Shown here one piece after another: positions 63,536 to 64,000 of a stretch of 64,000 nt of DNA. The DNA comes from Candidatus Poseidoniaceae archaeon. Its GTDB lineage: Archaea > Thermoplasmatota > Poseidoniia > Poseidoniales > Poseidoniaceae. The DNA is taken from assembly GCA_949372875.1 (NCBI GenBank), contig CASIAW010000002.1:165658-229657 (forward strand), in the 5' to 3' direction. How positions within the stretch are numbered: position 1 is the stretch's first letter; each line of letters opens with the position of its first letter. The notes under the pieces are model-generated. The model did not search any database. It was not told the DNA's origin and saw only the letters and a list, made by a program, of their open reading frames with translations. Position numbers and translations under genes: made by a program.

Positions 63536-64000
63536 TCAATTACTTCGGCTAAATTCTTCACCAAGATACTCGGAAATTCCGTTTACAGGATTGTGAACGA
63601 CATGTCCATTTTTCTCAAGCGCTTCAACCAATGGGGGGCGGGCATTCTTCGGATCTGTATGGTAAACAATGACTTCTTCGGCTTCACATGCTGCTGCAAA
63701 ATCGACAATCTCTTTATGGCCGGCATGTGTTGAAAAAGAATAGGATTTCCATTCAAGAGGAATGTCGGTTTCATTTCCAAAAATATTGATCTTTCCTTCT
63801 GTCTGAAGTTTTCTACCTCCTGTATTGGAGGCTTGATACCCAGTGAAAAGAATTGCGTTTGCAGTATCATGTCGAAGGCGATTGAGATACCAAATGGATG
63901 GACCGCCCTGGAGCATTCCTGATGTTGAAACGATAACGTCTGCTTCAAGGGCTTTTTTACGGTCTGATTTACTCGAAACACGTCGACTCCATGACCAGGC
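63536..64000 (-). CDS. Beta-CASP metallo-beta-lactamase RNase, 3' part only
   Basis: The visible 154 residues are the C-terminal end of a beta-CASP family protein (CPSF73/archaeal aCPSF or RNase J-like group). The frame runs open to the window edge, so the N-terminal MBL part is outside. Seen here: VIVSTSGMLQGGPSIWYLNRL, FTGYQASNTGGRKL, and FSTHAGHKEIVDFA, which hold the late metal- and substrate-binding residues. The enzyme would cut or degrade RNA 3' or 5' ends. The reading frame continues through codons upstream of the internal ATG at 63916 without a stop. Confidence 0.88.
   Translation of the reverse strand, partial: AWSWSRRVSSKSDRKKALEADVIVSTSGMLQGGPSIWYLNRLRHDTANAILFTGYQASNTGGRKLQTEGKINIFGNETDIPLEWKSYSFSTHAGHKEIVDFAAACEAEEVIVYHTDPKNARPPLVEALEKNGHVVHNPVNGISEYLGEEFSRSN

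Noticed and set aside
1-64000. CRISPR arrays, tRNA or rRNA genes, insertion sequences
   Set aside because: No regularly spaced repeats, tRNA cloverleaf or rRNA-like stretches, and no transposase frames were recognised on either strand by reading; absence of short RNA genes cannot be proven without a covariance search.

Overview
The window looks like a genome or contig segment of a planktonic archaeon of the Candidatus Poseidoniales (Marine Group II Euryarchaeota) or a close relative. This is inferred from the gene set, not from a database match. The archaeal signs are the S13-S4-S11-RpoD order, L18Ae(LX)-prefoldin alpha-FtsY, split GMP synthase, diphthine synthase, GGGP synthase and geranylgeranyl reductase. 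The planktonic, sunlit-ocean signs are a proteorhodopsin, very large surface proteins built of CARDB, PPC and thrombospondin-3-like repeats with a C-terminal membrane anchor, and a bacterial or eukaryote-like layer (UvrA, FumC, RluA, ExoIII, type II glutamine synthetase, URA3-like OMP decarboxylase). Genes are tightly packed, with many stop/start overlaps and tail-to-tail overlaps. No gene-free stretch exceeds about 270 bases. I saw no tRNA, rRNA, insertion sequence, CRISPR or prophage.

Layout. 1-3.1 kb: an unknown protein, then the S13, S4, S11 and RpoD operon. 3.1-9 kb: a giant membrane-anchored surface protein, cyclophilin and fumarase. 9-10.7 kb (minus strand): a compact SPFH (band 7) membrane-protein cassette that includes a 48-residue ribbon-helix-helix gene; its divergent promoter carries three 11-bp direct repeats. 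10.7-20.2 kb: membrane and beta-propeller proteins, HflX, a Pcc1-like protein, ExoIII, an FAD enzyme, the GMP synthase glutaminase subunit, Trm5 and DphB. 20.2-31.9 kb: a solute:sodium symporter with an extra C-terminal domain, a PqqB-like hydrolase, an AAA+ ATPase divergent from an unknown 584-residue protein, a transsulfuration enzyme, a DMT exporter, geranylgeranyl reductase, a HAD phosphatase and a NERD protein.

32-42.2 kb: a flavodoxin behind an iron-box-like palindrome, a SemiSWEET transporter, a type II glutamine synthetase broken by a one-base frameshift, an XRE-CBS regulator, a lipoprotein X-Pro-type hydrolase, an SDR epimerase, OMP decarboxylase, a membrane-tethered pseudo-receiver, and the L18Ae-prefoldin-FtsY-DUF1844 operon. 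42.3-49.3 kb: a subtilase with a C-terminal anchor, an MreB/MamK-like actin followed by a long coiled-coil protein and a DUF4126 membrane protein, then GGGP synthase. 49.4-54 kb: an ABC exporter, a leaderless proteorhodopsin and an acyltransferase-like membrane protein. 53-64 kb (minus strand): PurQ, a PurL with an N-terminal PurS-like segment, UvrA, an RluA-type pseudouridine synthase, MoeA, a TauE/SafE permease, a zinc-ribbon protein and the 3' part of a beta-CASP RNase.

Together the genes suggest a photoheterotrophic, protein- and peptide-degrading lifestyle: surface protease and peptidase, Na+-coupled uptake and light-driven ion pumping, with iron-sparing flavodoxin. The candidates most worth following are the SPFH/RHH cassette with its tandem-repeat operator, the actin plus coiled-coil locus, the iron-box flavodoxin promoter, the Lys-donor proteorhodopsin and the frameshifted glutamine synthetase.
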